Shown here piece after piece: positions 22,297-32,849 of a stretch of 64,000 nt of DNA. The stretch comes from Aspidapion aeneum (taxonomy: Eukaryota; Arthropoda; Insecta; Coleoptera; Brentidae), in contig OY755039.1 in NCBI GenBank assembly GCA_963576565.1, positions 76,110,789 through 76,174,788 on the forward strand, given 5' to 3'. A program made the translations under genes and the position numbers. The number at the start of each line of letters is the position of its first letter. Position 1 is the first letter of the stretch. The notes beneath the pieces were generated by a model. That model was given only the letters and a program-made list of their open reading frames with translations, searched no databases and was not told where the DNA came from.

Positions 22297-22499
22297 TGGC
22301 ATGGAACATTTGTTCCTGACTATCAGGACGTGTTCCAGACGGGGATCACTCGTATCCTCGTGATCGACGTTGGAGAAAGTGAAAACCAAACAGTTTTAAT
22401 CATTGTAGACCTTTGTTTATGAGAGAAAAAATATTAACTCCTTGTTGCCTTTTTATACTGGAAACAGTGGTGCTGATTTATAAAAAATTTAAAAATCAC

Positions 22500-22735
22500 A
22501 AACCTACCAAACAAGAAGTCAAGAATATAACAGCATACCACTGCCTATACCTAGGTCTCAATTGACCCAAAACTCGATAATCTACCGCAGTGTTAAAATT
22601 TTTAATAAGCTTCCAAATAGACTCAAAAGCATTCAGTCGGAAAAAATATTTAGGGTTAAGGTAAAAGATTTACTATTGGAGAAGACATATTATAGTCTTA
22701 ATGAGTTTTTCGAGGACCAGTTATGGGATAATTGA
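22500..22735 (+). pseudogene. C-terminal scrap of a CR1/L2-like ORF2
   Basis: After a frameshift near 22570, the last piece reads IIYRSVKIFNKLPNRLKSIQ, then a helical stretch, YYSLNEFFEDQLWDN and a stop at 22733-22735. It has the same shape as the C-terminus of the CR1-like ORF2 in this window (FYNVLPNKIRELDY ... AFYSIDQFLN). Everything upstream is missing, so this is a 5'-truncated insertion of a related but different element. Confidence 0.65.
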
Positions 22736-22773
22736 CAAATATATTTAAACATTTAAAATTTTTTATTTTACTT

Positions 22774-23100
22774 GTGTATGTATCAGATTGTTCTGTTTGT
22801 TGTTTCTTATCTTTTATATCTAACTTTAACAGATTTTATTAAATATGTTAAAATTTATTTTAACATATTTTGACGTTTTAACATATTTTAACAAATTTTA
22901 TACCAGCTATAGGATAATGTGTATGTATCAGATTGTTCTGTTTGTTGTTTCTTGTGTTTTATATCTAACTTTAACATATTTTATTTTAACATATTTTGAC
23001 GTTTTAACATGTTTTGACATATTTTAACATATGTTAACATATTTTAACAAATTTTAACATATTTTGAAATGTTTTAACATGTTTTAATTTAATGCTCAAG
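22774..23100 (+). repeat. TTTTAACATA minisatellite with a 145-base duplication
   Basis: Short units such as TTTTAACATATTTTGACG repeat from about 22840 to 23090. A longer block with GTATGTATCAGATTGTTCTG occurs twice, 145 bases apart (22776 and 22921). Confidence 0.75.
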
Positions 23101-24684
23101 AGAATTTCGTTGTATTTCGATAACAGTAAGTGACAGCACCAGAATAGTTTAGGTTTTTATGTAACTAAATTGGACGTCGCAGGTAAAAGAGACTGATAGG
23201 TGGAGAGAGAGCATATTTGCAAAGGAGAAAGATTTAAAAAAATATATCGCGAATACTTATAGACTGTTACACTATTTTAAATGACTATTTCGTACCTCTA
23301 CTTAGATTTGTAAGCAAGTGTTTATCTTATATTTATAATTAAGGACCATTTTTTGCTTTGTCTGTAAAACTACTACTTTTTTGACAATAAATTTTTTTCT
23401 GTGTACACCAAAATTGACATTTACCATTTTTCAGGTGAACCCATGCATCATTAATACTGCAAGGCGTGGTGTAGTCACAAAAGGTCTAGGCAATGTCCGG
23501 CAAACAACCAAAAGCTGGCTGACATCAGCGTCTATAAGGGGTGAGCCAATCGTACACCCACCCTCCTCTTACAACCCTCGACCGCTTACTGGTCCGCATG
23601 GTAACGTTTGATCTCAGCACCCCCTCTAAGGTTTACAAGAGCAGCTATTTTTTTATTTTCCACCCTCTACTGTGCGTAACGTATGAGAGCTTTTTTTGTT
23701 AAGTGTTTGTTGTGGAAAGGCAATAATTTTCTTTCAGATTTTTTAGTAGCACTCTTGAAAAGCAAATACAAAATTATTATTTTTATGATATCGTGGAGAA
23801 AATAAATAAAAATATTTTATACCTATCTACGTACTAATTTATTTGTGCCTGTTTTCGTTATACGCCCCATATACGTAATAGTCCAGTAATACTCCCTGTT
23901 ACCTATTTACACAATGGTTGGCGTTTGATGCAAACATTCAGAAATAAAGATACGAAAAATGCACAGATACCAAATTTACATAGATAGAGTTTTTGTCAAC
24001 TGTACGCCGATGCTCTGACGTAACGAATAAAAGAATAAAATAATATTCATGCGTAAAAGTAAAACCAATCAGGACATTTTATCTTAAGGACCGCAAAGAG
24101 GATAGACCTATACTCATTGATATTGCTAATTCAAGTATGTTTGAATTCTGCATGGTAAGGTACCGTAGGTATTGCAATCATACGTACTATATGGAAATAT
24201 TATGCATATGACTTTGAAAGCAACCAATCAGGTCTTTTTTGCTTAAAGACCCCAAGGCCCTCATGTTTGCATCTTGAATGAGCAGTTACCGTGGGTATTG
24301 GAATATTATGTATATGATACGCCCTAACTACACACAAATTATATAGATTAAATAAAAATTGATACTGGTTTTATTAAAAATACTTACGTTAGAAAAACTT
24401 GTTAAATTTTTAAGGAAGGAATTTGAAAGCAAAGATCCAACGGTGCGGGGATCGGCAAACCTGGCTCGGGGATCGGTTTATTCTTCTAGTCTTCTATTTT
24501 TTTTACTGTGATTAATCTCATTTATTCTAATGTTAATAATTTTTTCTACAAACTTGTGGGAAATCATATTTTCCACACTATTTTTATTGATATTCCCATT
24601 TTTAGTGTGGTAAATCAGCTTTTCCGCACCGTGCACCAAAAGTTTTCCTGCATCGATATGTCAAATTTTAACAAATCTGTATAG
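23101..24684. other. No gene recognised
   Basis: Mostly AT-rich spacer. A more GC-rich stretch at 23433-23611 is open for about 60 residues, but I could not assign it to a family. It is flanked by a possible acceptor (TTTTTCAG) and could be a stray exon. Confidence 0.35.
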
Positions 24685-24913
24685 TACTGATTTAAATGGA
24701 AATATATCTGTTGGAAATATTTCTATGGAAATGGAAATATTGGAAATTTCCGAAGGTGTCTCGGAAATATTGGAAATATTGGGAATATTGGAAATATTTA
24801 AAAAAATATTCTTTCATATTTTGTAACCTTAGGGAGACTTCTTAAATTACGCAACGCAATAATTCTGGATTTTTGAGAGCCACCTGTTAAGGCATTTTCA
24901 AGAAAAAACACAA

Positions 24914-25122
24914 AAATAACATTGACCCACATAGTACAAATCAAAACAACATTAAAAACACACACTTTTTAGGTTTAATAGGTCGCATTTTAACGTTATT
25001 TTGAAAACCACGTTATTTCGGTGTCATTTTAACTTGGTTTTAAAAATAACGTTAAAAATCGACCTATTAAACTTAAAGAAGTGTGTGTTTTTAACGTTGA
25101 TTTGATTTGTGCTATGTGGGGA
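24914..25122. repeat. Foldback MITE
   Basis: Arms of about 90 bases begin CCACATAGTACAAATCAAAA and return as TTGATTTGTGCTATGTGG, with the inner words TTAATAGGTCG and CGACCTATTAA. Non-coding. Confidence 0.75.
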
Positions 25123-25216
25123 GTGTAACGCAAGGCCAAAACCCCCCCCCCCTTGAGCATTACGTAATTTAAGGATAGGCCCTTATAAGCATTAAACTTA
25201 CTATAGAACAATTTTT

Positions 25217-26874
25217 ATCATAACAAAAACATTTCATGTAAAAAAAGGCCAAGTACGCGAAAATGGCATTCCGTAATAAGAATTGAGATAAAAGTAAAGC
25301 CAAGTTCTCCAATACAAATTTCAAAATGAAAGGTTCTTACTAGTTCGGAAATATTTTTTTAAACTTTGCTATTACAGTCAAACTTCTTTATGTTCAATTT
25401 AGCACTGTGCCTAAGAGTCATTTACAGCCGTAATAGCCAAGTTTAGAAAAATATTTCCAAACTAGTAAGAACCTTTCATTTTGAAATTGGTATTGGAGAA
25501 CTTGGCTTTACTTTTATCTCAATTCTTTTTACGGAATGCCATTTTCGCGTACTTGGCCTTTTTTTACATGAAATGTTTTTGTTATGATTTCACTTCTTTT
25601 TTAATGGAATTGGATAATACTTAATTTTTAAAGTAGTAAAATATGCGGAATATTGTTCAAAACTTTTGCAATGCCTTATTTAAATTTTTGAGGTTTTCTA
25701 ATTTTTTTCCATGGTTTTATCGTAGTTCCTATTAGCCTTCCAAAGCCCAGCTCTCTAGCGTTTCTGAAAGTGCACAATGTTACTTTTACATAAGTTTATA
25801 TGTATAGGGGAGGAGAGTAAATGAAAATATTGTACTTTTTTCCCATGGATTTATCATAATTTCTATCAGCATTTCAATGCTCAGTTCTCTAGCGTTTCTG
25901 GAAGTGTGCAATGTTAGTTTTATATAAATTTACATTTAGGTGAGGGAAGTAAATTAAAATGTTGGTGTTTTTAAATTTTTTTATATAGTTTTATCATATT
26001 GTCTTTCAGTCTTAAAAAGTTCAGTTCTCTAGCGTTTCTGGAAGTGGGCAATGTTACTTTTACAAAGTTTTACATTTATAGAGGAAGGAATTATTAGAAT
26101 TTTGGGGTGTTTTAATTTTTTTCTATAACTTTATCATAGTTAATATCGGTCTTCCAAAGCTCAGCTCTCTATGTCTGGAAGTAGGGAATGTTACTTTTAC
26201 TAAAATTTACATATATAGGGGAGGGAAGTAAATTAGAATTTTGGGGTGTTTTGATTTTTTCCTATAGTTTTATCATAGTTCCTATCAGTCTACCAAAGCT
26301 CAACTCTCTAGCATTTCTGGAAGTTGGCAATGCTACTTTAACATAACTTTAAATGTATAGGGGGGGGGGAGTAAATTAAAATTTTGGGGTTTTTTGATTT
26401 TTTCCTATAGTTTTATCATAGTTCCTATCAGTCTGCCAAAGCTCAACTCTCTAGCATTTCTGGAAGTGGGCGTTGCTACTTTTATCTAATTTTAAATGTA
26501 TAAGGGAGGGGAGTAAATTAAAATTTTGGGGTTTTTTGATTTTTCCCAGAGGTTTGGTCATAATTTCTATCAGTCTGCCAAATTTCAGCTTTGTAGCATG
26601 TCTGGAAGTACAGTAGAATATTGATGATCTATACATGAGTGAGTGAGTCAATGAGTGAGTGGCAATTTCGACGTTTTTTGGAATTTCGTAACTACTTGAC
26701 TACTTTATGGAATTCCATGAAACTTGGAGGGGTTGTTAATTCCATGGAGATCTACGACTGTGCAAGTTTGAGATTCGTAGCTCGTTCCGAAGTAGAGGTT
26801 TAGGTAGGTCAAATATCGGCTGAAATGTTTCCAGAAAAGATGGTTACGGCGCGCGAACTTGCCCTCAGATTTCC
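25217..26874 (-). repeat. Family 1 composite repeat, copy B
   Basis: Inverted relative to copy A. The palindrome comes first (25217-25588), then the junction block, about six array monomers with AGCTCTCTAGCGTTTCTGG landmarks and poly(T)/G-rich spacers, a short GAGTGAGTGAG-type tract near 26636-26660, and the head ending CGCGCGAACTTGCCCTCAGA. The head lacks the GGCAAGGCACTGCCGTG segment that copy C keeps. Confidence 0.75.
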
Positions 26875-26892
26875 GATACTATTGAAGATTAG

Positions 26893-26997
26893 TATGAAGT
26901 AGACTGGCAAGACGATGTTGTTAAGGGTGATGCTGATGACAGCGATGAAGATATGCCTCTTGCTCGACTAGTGAATAGTGTAGTGTGTCAAGAATGA
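26893..26997 (+). pseudogene. Acidic C-terminal tail, possibly of a transposase
   Basis: An open stretch of about 33 codons reads EVDWQDDVVKGDADDSDEDM, then PLARLVNSVVCQE and TGA at 26995-26997. A TAG precedes it, so only the tail remains. Acidic DSDEDxPL tails occur at the ends of several transposase-derived proteins (compare ESDEDIPLIEL in the pogo-like element at 42088). Its place inside the putative hAT-like element fits a transposase remnant, but there is no diagnostic domain. Confidence 0.4.
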
Positions 26998-27524
26998 GAT
27001 TTTTGTTGTACAAATTTAACCTTATTTCTGTATATTTGTTTAAAGAATAACTCTTGATTTCTGTTCATGTATAAGCCTTCTGCGTTTTCCGGTGTTTTGT
27101 TATGATTTTATAAATAATTATTTCCTTTTTTCCTATTTTTTTAATATTTTATATATTTCCAATATTTCCATATATTTCCAATGTTTCAGGAAACATTTCC
27201 TGAAATATTTCCGAAAATATATTTCTCAAAATTTTACAACGCTAGGTACTGTATAGATTTGAGGTTTTCATTTATTAAACTGCCTTATATAAAATGGATT
27301 GGTTGCTATGGTGTAACTGTAAGATTTTAAATAAAAATGTTAAAAGCTATATTTTTTTGGAGTGGTTCGATGTGGTGTAAATGTTATTTGGTTTTTCTAA
27401 TAATTTTATTTTTTCATGTTTCCCACTCGATCGTCGAAAAAGAATTGTTCATCACACTTGCAAAAGCGTATTTTTCCGCACTTAAATGCTCGACAGAACT
27501 CGCTACGTGTCCCTGTGTTGGCAA

Positions 27525-27997
27525 TTAGTTCACACGTATACAAAAAAAAAACCTGCTCCGATTTAAAAATTTTCTTTTTTGTTTTCATATGATTTTGAAA
27601 CTTTTTTGTTGCGCCGTCTGTGTGTCTGTATGTCTGTCTGTTATGACCAACGCGCATAACTCACAAAACTACTGGCTCGATTTTAATTAAATTTGATGCC
27701 TAGATTGGGTTTTGACCGAGGTTTTGACTCTACATGATCCCATTTTAAAATTAATAAAATCGACCCGACAGAAGCCGAAAAAAAGGGTGGGGGTAGATTT
27801 CAAAAATTAGAGTTCTGGTAAAAATATTACCTGTGGGGTACTAGATTAAAGGTAACTGTGCATTAAGATTAAAAACTACATTATAGTTTGTTTCTTTAGT
27901 GGTGTTACACTAGGTGGGGGGGGGGGGGTTTGGTTCGGTAAAAATTACATTTCATTTATCATGTGAGCTTAGGTGCCCATAAATTGGCAGAGTATTT
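27525..27997 (+). repeat. Family 2 composite repeat, copy b (partial)
   Basis: Starts TTAGTTCACACGTATAC, has the conserved CTGCTCCGATTTAAAAATT stretch, a short TCTG tract (27613-27640), ACCAACGCGCATAACTCAC and one monomer beginning AAAGGGTGGGGGTAGATTT. It ends in a poly-G tract, ATGTGAGCTTAGG and TTGGCAGAGTATTT. Both hairpins are damaged. Confidence 0.7.
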
Positions 27998-28117
27998 CTC
28001 TGTTGGCTTCTTGGCGTTGAAAATGTGCCATTTTTGCAACTTCACAATGTAATATTGAAATACTTTAATCAATTTACTCGAAATTTTGGGTGTCTACGGG
28101 CAAAATAAAGCCCGGGT

Positions 28118-28387
28118 CAAGGGTGGATCCAGAGGTGCTTCTCGGGGGGAGGGCACTTTAGGTGACATTCTCTCTTGGTAAAACACGGTATATATTTTTT
28201 TAAGCAGCATTTTATTAAATTAGTCATAACTAAAAAGTACAATATCCAATAGAGACTTTCATGCGCCGCAAGCAAAAATTTTGAATTTTTATTAGCAAAA
28301 ACCTTACTTTTTACTCATTTTTTGTATATTCAAAAAATTCTCGGGGGGGCAAGTGCCCCTAGTGCCCCCCCCCTGGATCCGCCACTG
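28118..28387. mobile_element. hAT-like MITE with 8-bp target duplication
   Basis: GCCCGGGT flanks both ends (28110-28117 and 28388-28395). Ends: CAAGGGTGGATCC and, reverse complemented, CAGTGGCGGATCC. G- and C-rich tracts lie just inside. It is the same family as the 280-base element at 55082-55361, in the opposite orientation (shared TATATTTTTTTAAGCAGCAT). Confidence 0.85.
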
Positions 28388-28421
28388 GCCCGGGTTTGGA
28401 TTCGACGCATTGCAACACATA

Positions 28422-29112
28422 CCTTGTACAGTTCAACGCGCAGAAAACCCAAGCAGCCCTGTTTTCAAAAAAGGCCAGCACCGATGAGCCATGCTATTTG
28501 TAAGTGCTGTCAGATTGCAGAGCCAGTTGAACATCTTAGGAGTCACTGCAGACTGAGACCAACATGTCTTGGCACAGTCACGTTGCAGATATAGCTACTA
28601 GTAAAAGTAAAAGAGCGTCCCAAAAGCTTGGGGTGCTATTTTGTACAGGACATCTGTATACACCAAGCCAAGTGCTGACACTCTACAAAGCCCAGATTCG
28701 ACCAACTTTGGAGTACTGCTCACTCAAACATACCTTAATGCTTTTGAACACCGTGCAAAAACGAGCTATCAAGCGGATCAATGACCCCGCACTTACCCGT
28801 AGCTTGGATAGTCTCGAAGATCAAAGAGCTGTGGGTGATCTCTCTCTCTTCTACAGGTATTATCACGGAAAATGCTCTGAAGAGCTGGCACGTCAAACAG
28901 ACGGTAACCATCAATTTACTGTTAAAATAGAGGCACCAAGAACCACATTATATCAGAATTCACATCTCTGGACTCCCTGCGACAGTTTTCCCTGCAGATT
29001 ACAACCTGAACCATTTGAAAACCAACATACACCAACATTTCCGCGCACTTGCCGCTTCTTGAGCATGAGAGGGATCTCCTTGCGAGTGCGCATACCCCTA
29101 AAAAAAAAAGAA
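28422..29112 (+). pseudogene. Jockey-like RT, 3' fragment
   Basis: Closely matches the 3' part of the longer copy at 48352-49100, starting at CCTTGTACAGTTCAACGCGC. It has several small deletions and frameshifts. The longest open piece (28564-29166) covers SWHSHVADIA, YTPSQVLTLYKAQIRPTLEY and NTVQKRAIKRINDP, the C-terminal region of jockey-type ORF2. The catalytic RT core is absent. It ends in an A-rich tail, as jockey elements do. Confidence 0.8.
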
Positions 29113-30442
29113 AAAAATACGAGTGTTCCAATTCAATTCTTTATTTCAAAAATCACGAGTCCTTGAGTCAAAGTGTATGAAGCTGATCTGTGTGCAAGGC
29201 AGAGAAAGCTAATGCCGTGCATCCAATTAAAAGTCGGCTGGCCAAAGCGTAGGCTACTTTTTATGTACTTTAAAATTGTATACCTTATCTTTCGCACTCG
29301 TGACTTTGTGAACTGTGACTCAATGAAAGAATTGCAGCGGTACATGGAGTGTACAGAGATTGGTAGGTCTGATTAAATGTACAGGCGACTTTTTGTATGT
29401 TATGGGTGAGCGTTGTTTAAGTTAAGTTTTGCTACTGTGCGCTATTATTTATGTGCGCTATTTTTTGCGCAAGCGATTTTTTCCGCCTTTATAACTTATA
29501 AACTTTTTCGGGCTCTGAGAGGGGGTACTTACCCCCTTTACTCCCCCCGTAGAACCGCTGGTGCCCTCATGAGCTTTGTAGCCCTTTCTAGTGGTCTGTA
29601 CAAGAAGCCACTGCAAAACACCCAATGATTCTAGAACGCCTTTAGTACCCCAGATGGCTATTGTGAACAAACATTTGTCTGTTGCCATGATAAGAAAATA
29701 AAATCTTTTTCTTGCTTTTCAATTTGCAAAATCATTCATTTTATCATTGTTTTAGAACGTATTTTAAAGCAAGCTATTTTATAAACCTCATGAATATAAA
29801 ATATACATTTACAGTGGCGGATCCAGGATATCCGGAGGGGAGGAACCAATGCAGTAAAAACAAAAAAACATTATTGTTTTTAATAAGTCTGAACTCTGAA
29901 CTTAATAACCGGAAGAAAACAAAATGCGCCGCAGACGAAAATTTTATTAAAAAAATTTAGTTTTAAGTTAAAATTTAGTTTAACAACAAGTTTTTTGTTA
30001 CATTTAAGTTACGAATTTATTGCCGCTGAAAAACGATGTTTTTACTGGGGCCGCTGGGGCCCCTTTTACGACGGGGCCCCGGGAACTGGCCCGGTTTGCC
30101 CAACGATACCTACGCCACTGATGGCAATATGCACTAATGACGACAGCGAGGTTCAAGAATGTAATCCCCCTAATTTTTTACATAATCTGTTTCCAAATTC
30201 TTGAGGGGGGGCGCTTGTATAGGCCCTTGGTAAAACTATTTTTTAAATTATTTAATTAGGGCTACAAAATGATGTACTCAATCTCTTAAAAGTTTTTTAT
30301 CCAAAATATTATCTGATGTTTTTGAATTTTTCTAAAAACTATTTATTTGGTATAGGTAAATTATATGAGCCGGTAGCGACAGAGTTCCGTTTGTACGGAT
30401 CAGCGTTTGCCTAATTTTTTGACTAGAAATTTTTAGTTTTTT
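29113..30442. other. Spacer with one decayed CAGTGGCG-ended element
   Basis: No gene. At 29814 CAGTGGCGGATCCAGG and at about 30120 CGCCACTG look like the ends of another hAT-like MITE (about 300 bases, with GGGGCCCC-rich interior near 30045-30090), but no target duplication is visible. A 71-residue frame at 29413-29628 crosses G- and C-rich tracts and is not convincing. Confidence 0.4.
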
Positions 30443-30615
30443 TTAGCTCACACGTATACCATAACCATAGTACTGTGGGCTATGTCAAAAATAAGAAAAA
30501 AAAGGTGCTCCTATTTAATTTTTTTGTATATTTTTGCGTTTCAGAAAATTTTAAATTTTTTTGTCGCGCCGTCTGTCTGTCTCTTAGTATGCCAGCCCGA
30601 TTTTATTGCAATTTT
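30443..30615 (+). repeat. Family 2 composite repeat, copy c (5' part only)
   Basis: TTTTAGCTCACACGTATACC, a decayed first hairpin, GGTGCTCCTATTTAATTTT and a very short GTCTGTCTGTCTC tract, then divergence. Confidence 0.6.
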
Positions 30616-30708
30616 AACGGAGCATCGTATCACTATGCGGTTCTCGGAATATAGTTGACTGCACTTTGCTCAATCATTTTTGTATACTTTGTTGGAGCTT
30701 TAGTTTCT

Positions 30709-30960
30709 GAGATATTTACAAAAAACTGTTTTGAAGGCTGATATATCATGGCTTCACTTGAAGTGTGTGAATAGGCTAGCTAGGAAGTTACTATCGGCCT
30801 TCTAAAGCTCAGGTCTCTAGCGTTTCTGGAAGTGGGCAGTGTTAATTTTACATAACTTTACATTTATAGGGGAGGACACTCGGGAGGAGATATTTACAAA
30901 AAACTGTTTTGAAGGCTGATATATCATGGCTTCACTTGAAGTGTGTGAATAGGCTAGCTA
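30709..30960 (+). repeat. 74-bp direct repeat flanking one family 1 monomer
   Basis: A 74-base block from GAGATATTTACAAAAAACTG to GTGAATAGGCTAGCTA occurs at 30709-30782 and 30887-30960, apparently identical. The 104 bases between them are a single array monomer of family 1 (GGTCTCTAGCGTTTCTGGAA and so on). Confidence 0.85.
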
Positions 30961-30962
30961 TA

Positions 30963-31033
30963 CTCCATTTCATAATTTTTGAGATAACTTTTTGACAGTT
31001 GCAAAAAGTTGTCTCAAAAATTATGGAATGAAC
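30963..31033. repeat. Short perfect-arm hairpin
   Basis: CCATTTCATAATTTTTGAGA with AACTTTTT, a short loop, then AAAAAGTT and TCTCAAAAATTATGGAATG. Arms are about 29 bases. It could be a minimal MITE or a fixed secondary structure. Confidence 0.6.
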
Positions 31034-32075
31034 TATAGGAAGGTGTTAGATCCATCATGGTTCCATTTAGTTTTTGTATGGTGCAATTAATAATAGTTGG
31101 TGTGTAGATGTAGATCGGCATTAGTTGGCCAAGAGAGGAATAGAAAATAGAATGTGCTCTTTTATATAATAACAAAAATTTTACGCTTGAATAAAAAGCT
31201 TTCAAAAATACTGTTTTGGTGACTTTGTGGATACAGTGAGCGAGATTCCCGTTTAAAACCGTAGTAAAGCATGATGGCATGAACCATGTAGCTTCTGGTC
31301 TGGGGTTATAGCAAAAACATTCAACTAAAGGTAGACCCCGTATAGAAATCCTAAACTTCATCAGACACAAAAAGTCTTATACTGGGGGTTTCTTTCAAAT
31401 TCGCAACAATGTTGCCAGTACTTTTATAACTTGTAATTTTGAACTAGGTACATAAGTAAAATGGTAACTAATAAAAATCAAAAGAATATTTTGTTTTTGA
31501 GTTCGGCTTACGTTTTGGATTGCTATACATGTACCTGTAATAGAATATGTTTACCATCCTATGTGAGAAAAGGTATTGTTTTCGTTGATTTTTTTTTTGA
31601 GATCTTATCATTAATAATGTTTTTCTATACAATTTGATTCTAGGTTGTAAGTATAACCTCTAGATATGTATGTATGCATGTCTGTCTGTGTGCCTATATG
31701 CACATATGTATATAAATGTTTGAAAAAAAGTTTTTTTTAAAGTTAGAATATGTTATCTAATAATCAATCGGTAAATTTTTGTTTACATAGGTACCTAAAC
31801 TTAATAAAAATCATAAAACATTTGCTTTTTAAGTCCCTGTTTGTATAGATCTACGTGGCGGTTTAAATGCTTACCTATTTTGAATTAAAAGGAAAGTATA
31901 AATTAGAAATAATCAGCTAAAGTTGGTTTTTTCGAAGAATGATGATTGTGGATTTTTATAGAACGTACAACGATTAGCACAAAATTGCAATTTTTGTGCA
32001 GTCAACCAACTTGAGCTTGTTTTTTGCAAGAACACAAAATAACTAGCGGGTATATCCTGTAATGCAAACCATTTT
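31034..32075. other. No gene recognised
   Basis: Spacer. A 118-residue minus-strand frame at 31014-31370 starts inside the neighbouring hairpin and shows no domain. Confidence 0.4.
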
Positions 32076-32219
32076 TTTAAACTGCACATGCGCACCTCTC
32101 TCTTTCTTATCACATAAAATTATCTTCCTCTTACTAACTTCACACATGCTCGACCACAGCTGAGAGGGAGATAATTTTATGTGAGAAGAAAAAGTACGGT
32201 AGCGAATGCGCAGTTTAAA
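32076..32219. repeat. 144-base inverted-repeat MITE
   Basis: Arms of about 55 bases: TTTAAACTGCACATGCGCAC with TCACATAAAATTATCT, returning as AGATAATTTTATGTGAGAA and ATGCGCAGTTTAAA. The outer TTAA-like context could be a target site. Confidence 0.65.
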
Positions 32220-32627
32220 ATATTGATTTGGTTTTCGGTTTTCTGAAAAAACGGGACTCCATTTAAGTGTGAAAAACATTCAACTAAAAGTAAGTTTAAT
32301 TAAATTTCTTTGGTGTGAGGTTAGAGTTCATAAATAGTTTATTAGTTTTGTCTGCCTAGGTGGTATTTAAAAAGTTATTAAAACCAGATGACTAAACTGT
32401 ACTTTTAACTATTAATTATTGTTCTCACTACAAATGTTTTCGGTATAAAAATAACTCTTGCTTTTAGTCCAAATAAATTTAAGTTAAATGTTTTGATCAC
32501 GAAAGTTAAAAAAACCTTTTCTTTATATATATATATATATAGCTTAAAAAAATTAGTCTACAACCCTCCCCTGGGCAACCCTGGAAAACTCAAAAAGCTT
32601 TTTGATTTGATTTTACGCGAAAAAAAA

Positions 32628-32846
32628 TTGTGTGCTTAAGGCCACATGGCAGAAGTGTAAACTTTAACAAGGCGAAATTAATAATACTGGCCTTCATCTG
32701 CATCATCATATTGCTCGCTGAATGTTCCTCTCACAGTTAGTCGACTTCACCCGAATGAGCGTTACATAGCTGAGCCTGACGGCCCAGTTCAATTCAGTAC
32801 CCACAAAAACTGCTAAGCGCGCCTAAAGAAGTTTACACTTCAAAAA
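32628..32846 (-). repeat. Dispersed repeat, uninterrupted copy
   Basis: Matches 51737-52090 in inverse orientation. It contains AGAAGTGTAAACTTT at one side and GAAGTTTACACTTC at the other, plus GTTAGTCGACTTCACCCGAA. It supplies the empty site for the hAT-like element at 51921. Confidence 0.7.
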
Positions 32847-32849
32847 TTC

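Larger units (their letters stand above)
21976..22340. repeat. Inverted repeat carrying two ribozyme-like motifs
   Basis: Arms of about 97 bases (21976-22072 and 22239-22340) run from TCTGGAACACGTCCTGATAG to ATGTAGGCGATA and back. Between and outside them, a direct repeat with ATCCTCGTGATCGACGTT occurs at 22080-22125 and 22350-22400. Mixed direct and inverted partial copies are typical of Penelope-like element ends. No Penelope ORF lies next to it in this window. Confidence 0.6.
24685..27248. mobile_element. Possible hAT-like element hosting a family 1 repeat
   Basis: CTGTATAG occurs at 24677-24684 and 27249-27256. Joining the flanks gives a plausible empty site (AAATCTGTATAGATTTGAGG). Inside the left end the word GGAAATAT recurs many times, and inside the right end its inverse ATATTTCC does, as expected for subterminal binding sites. 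The terminal repeats themselves share only TAC. The interior holds a foldback (24914-25122), family 1 copy B and a short acidic open frame (26893-26997). Confidence 0.5.

Noticed and set aside
23381..23611. Open stretch with PCIINTARRGVV, faintly like a dehydrogenase NAD-binding segment
   Set aside because: The resemblance is a dozen residues and the rest does not continue the fold. I could not support a call.
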